DNA from: Sulfurovum sp.
GTDB taxonomy: Bacteria > Campylobacterota > Campylobacteria > Campylobacterales > Sulfurovaceae
DNA: 7,370 bases
Assembly (NCBI GenBank): GCA_030622375.1
Contig: JAUXGC010000062.1
Span: 1-7,370 of the forward strand
Reading direction: 5' to 3'
Shown here: positions 7,203 through 7,370 of the stretch, piece after piece
Layout: the number at the start of each line of letters is the position of its first letter
Position numbering within the stretch: position 1 is the first letter of the stretch
Notes under the pieces: model-generated
Told to the model about the DNA's origin: nothing
Databases searched by the model: none
Seen by the model: the letters and a program-made list of their open reading frames with translations, nothing else
Translations under genes and position numbers: made by a program

Positions 7203-7215
7203 CTTTCTAAATATC

Positions 7216-7220
7216 AAGGA
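7216..7220 (+). promoter_or_regulatory. Ribosome binding site of the monoheme cytochrome gene
   Basis: AAGGA ends 9 bases before the ATG at 7230. It supports that start, which is immediately followed by a typical signal peptide. Confidence 0.65.
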
Positions 7221-7229
7221 CTAAAAATT

Positions 7230-7370
7230 ATGAGAAAAATATTAGCTTCATTTTTTATCTTATTGGCGTTATCATTATCATTATTTGCTCAAAGCGGAAA
7301 AGCAGTATTTGAAACATATTGTTGGGGATGTCACCATCAAACAGCAGTGGCGTTTGGTCCTTCTTTTGAG
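7230..7370 (+). CDS. Monoheme class I cytochrome c (3' partial)
   Basis: The first 47 codons of a secreted c-type cytochrome are present before the window ends, with the frame still open. Residues 1-20 (MRKILASFFILLALSLSLFA) are a signal peptide, so the mature protein would begin at Q21 in the periplasm. One heme attachment site, C31-W-G-C-H35, follows the short helix GKAVFETY. After it, HQTAVAFGPSF contains the GP typical of small class I cytochromes c. Such proteins usually carry electrons between a quinol oxidase complex and a terminal reductase or oxidase. A methionine sixth ligand would be expected beyond the window edge. It diverges from the pentaheme cytochrome gene and shares its FNR-type regulatory region. 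The full length, and whether it is a stand-alone carrier or a subunit of a larger cluster (for example a nitrogen-oxide or sulfur pathway), cannot be seen. Confidence 0.88.
   Translation, partial: MRKILASFFILLALSLSLFAQSGKAVFETYCWGCHHQTAVAFGPSFE

Noticed and set aside
7040..7229. CRISPR array, tRNA, mobile element or small RNA in the intergenic region
   Set aside because: I see no repeated units, no cloverleaf, no transposase remnants or terminal repeats, and no hairpin followed by a T-run.

Overview
The window looks like a low-G+C (roughly one third G+C by eye) Campylobacterota chromosome, most like the free-living sulfur or hydrogen oxidisers (Sulfurimonas/Sulfurovum type). This is inferred from A+T-rich codon use, tightly packed genes, small periplasmic c-type cytochromes and the overall protein flavour. 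No marker gene here fixes the genus.

Bases 1-5906 hold a rightward operon of four genes: a TolC-family outer-membrane channel (5' end cut by the window), an unusually small periplasmic adaptor, a 1012-residue RND (HAE-1 type) inner-membrane transporter, and a patatin/RssA-type lipid acyl hydrolase. The first two overlap in an ATGA, and the others are 7 bases apart. The first three make a complete tripartite efflux pump. The patatin is the unexpected partner and suggests a link to membrane lipids. No regulator or promoter for this operon is inside the window.

Bases 5903-7039 hold a leftward gene for a periplasmic pentaheme c-type cytochrome with a heme-free C-terminal domain. It converges on the patatin gene with a 4-base overlap of the stop codons and no terminator between them.

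Bases 7040-7229 separate the pentaheme gene from a rightward gene for a small monoheme class I cytochrome c, cut by the window end after 47 codons. This 190-base region is the most informative non-coding part. It contains one perfect FNR/CRP-type box (TTGAT-N4-ATCAA) and a second box matching 9 of 10 positions. Each lies 21-22 bases from a plausible -10 hexamer, which is the spacing of class II FNR-activated promoters. The pair of divergent cytochromes is therefore probably induced together by a Crp/Fnr-family regulator in response to low oxygen, nitric oxide or a related redox signal.
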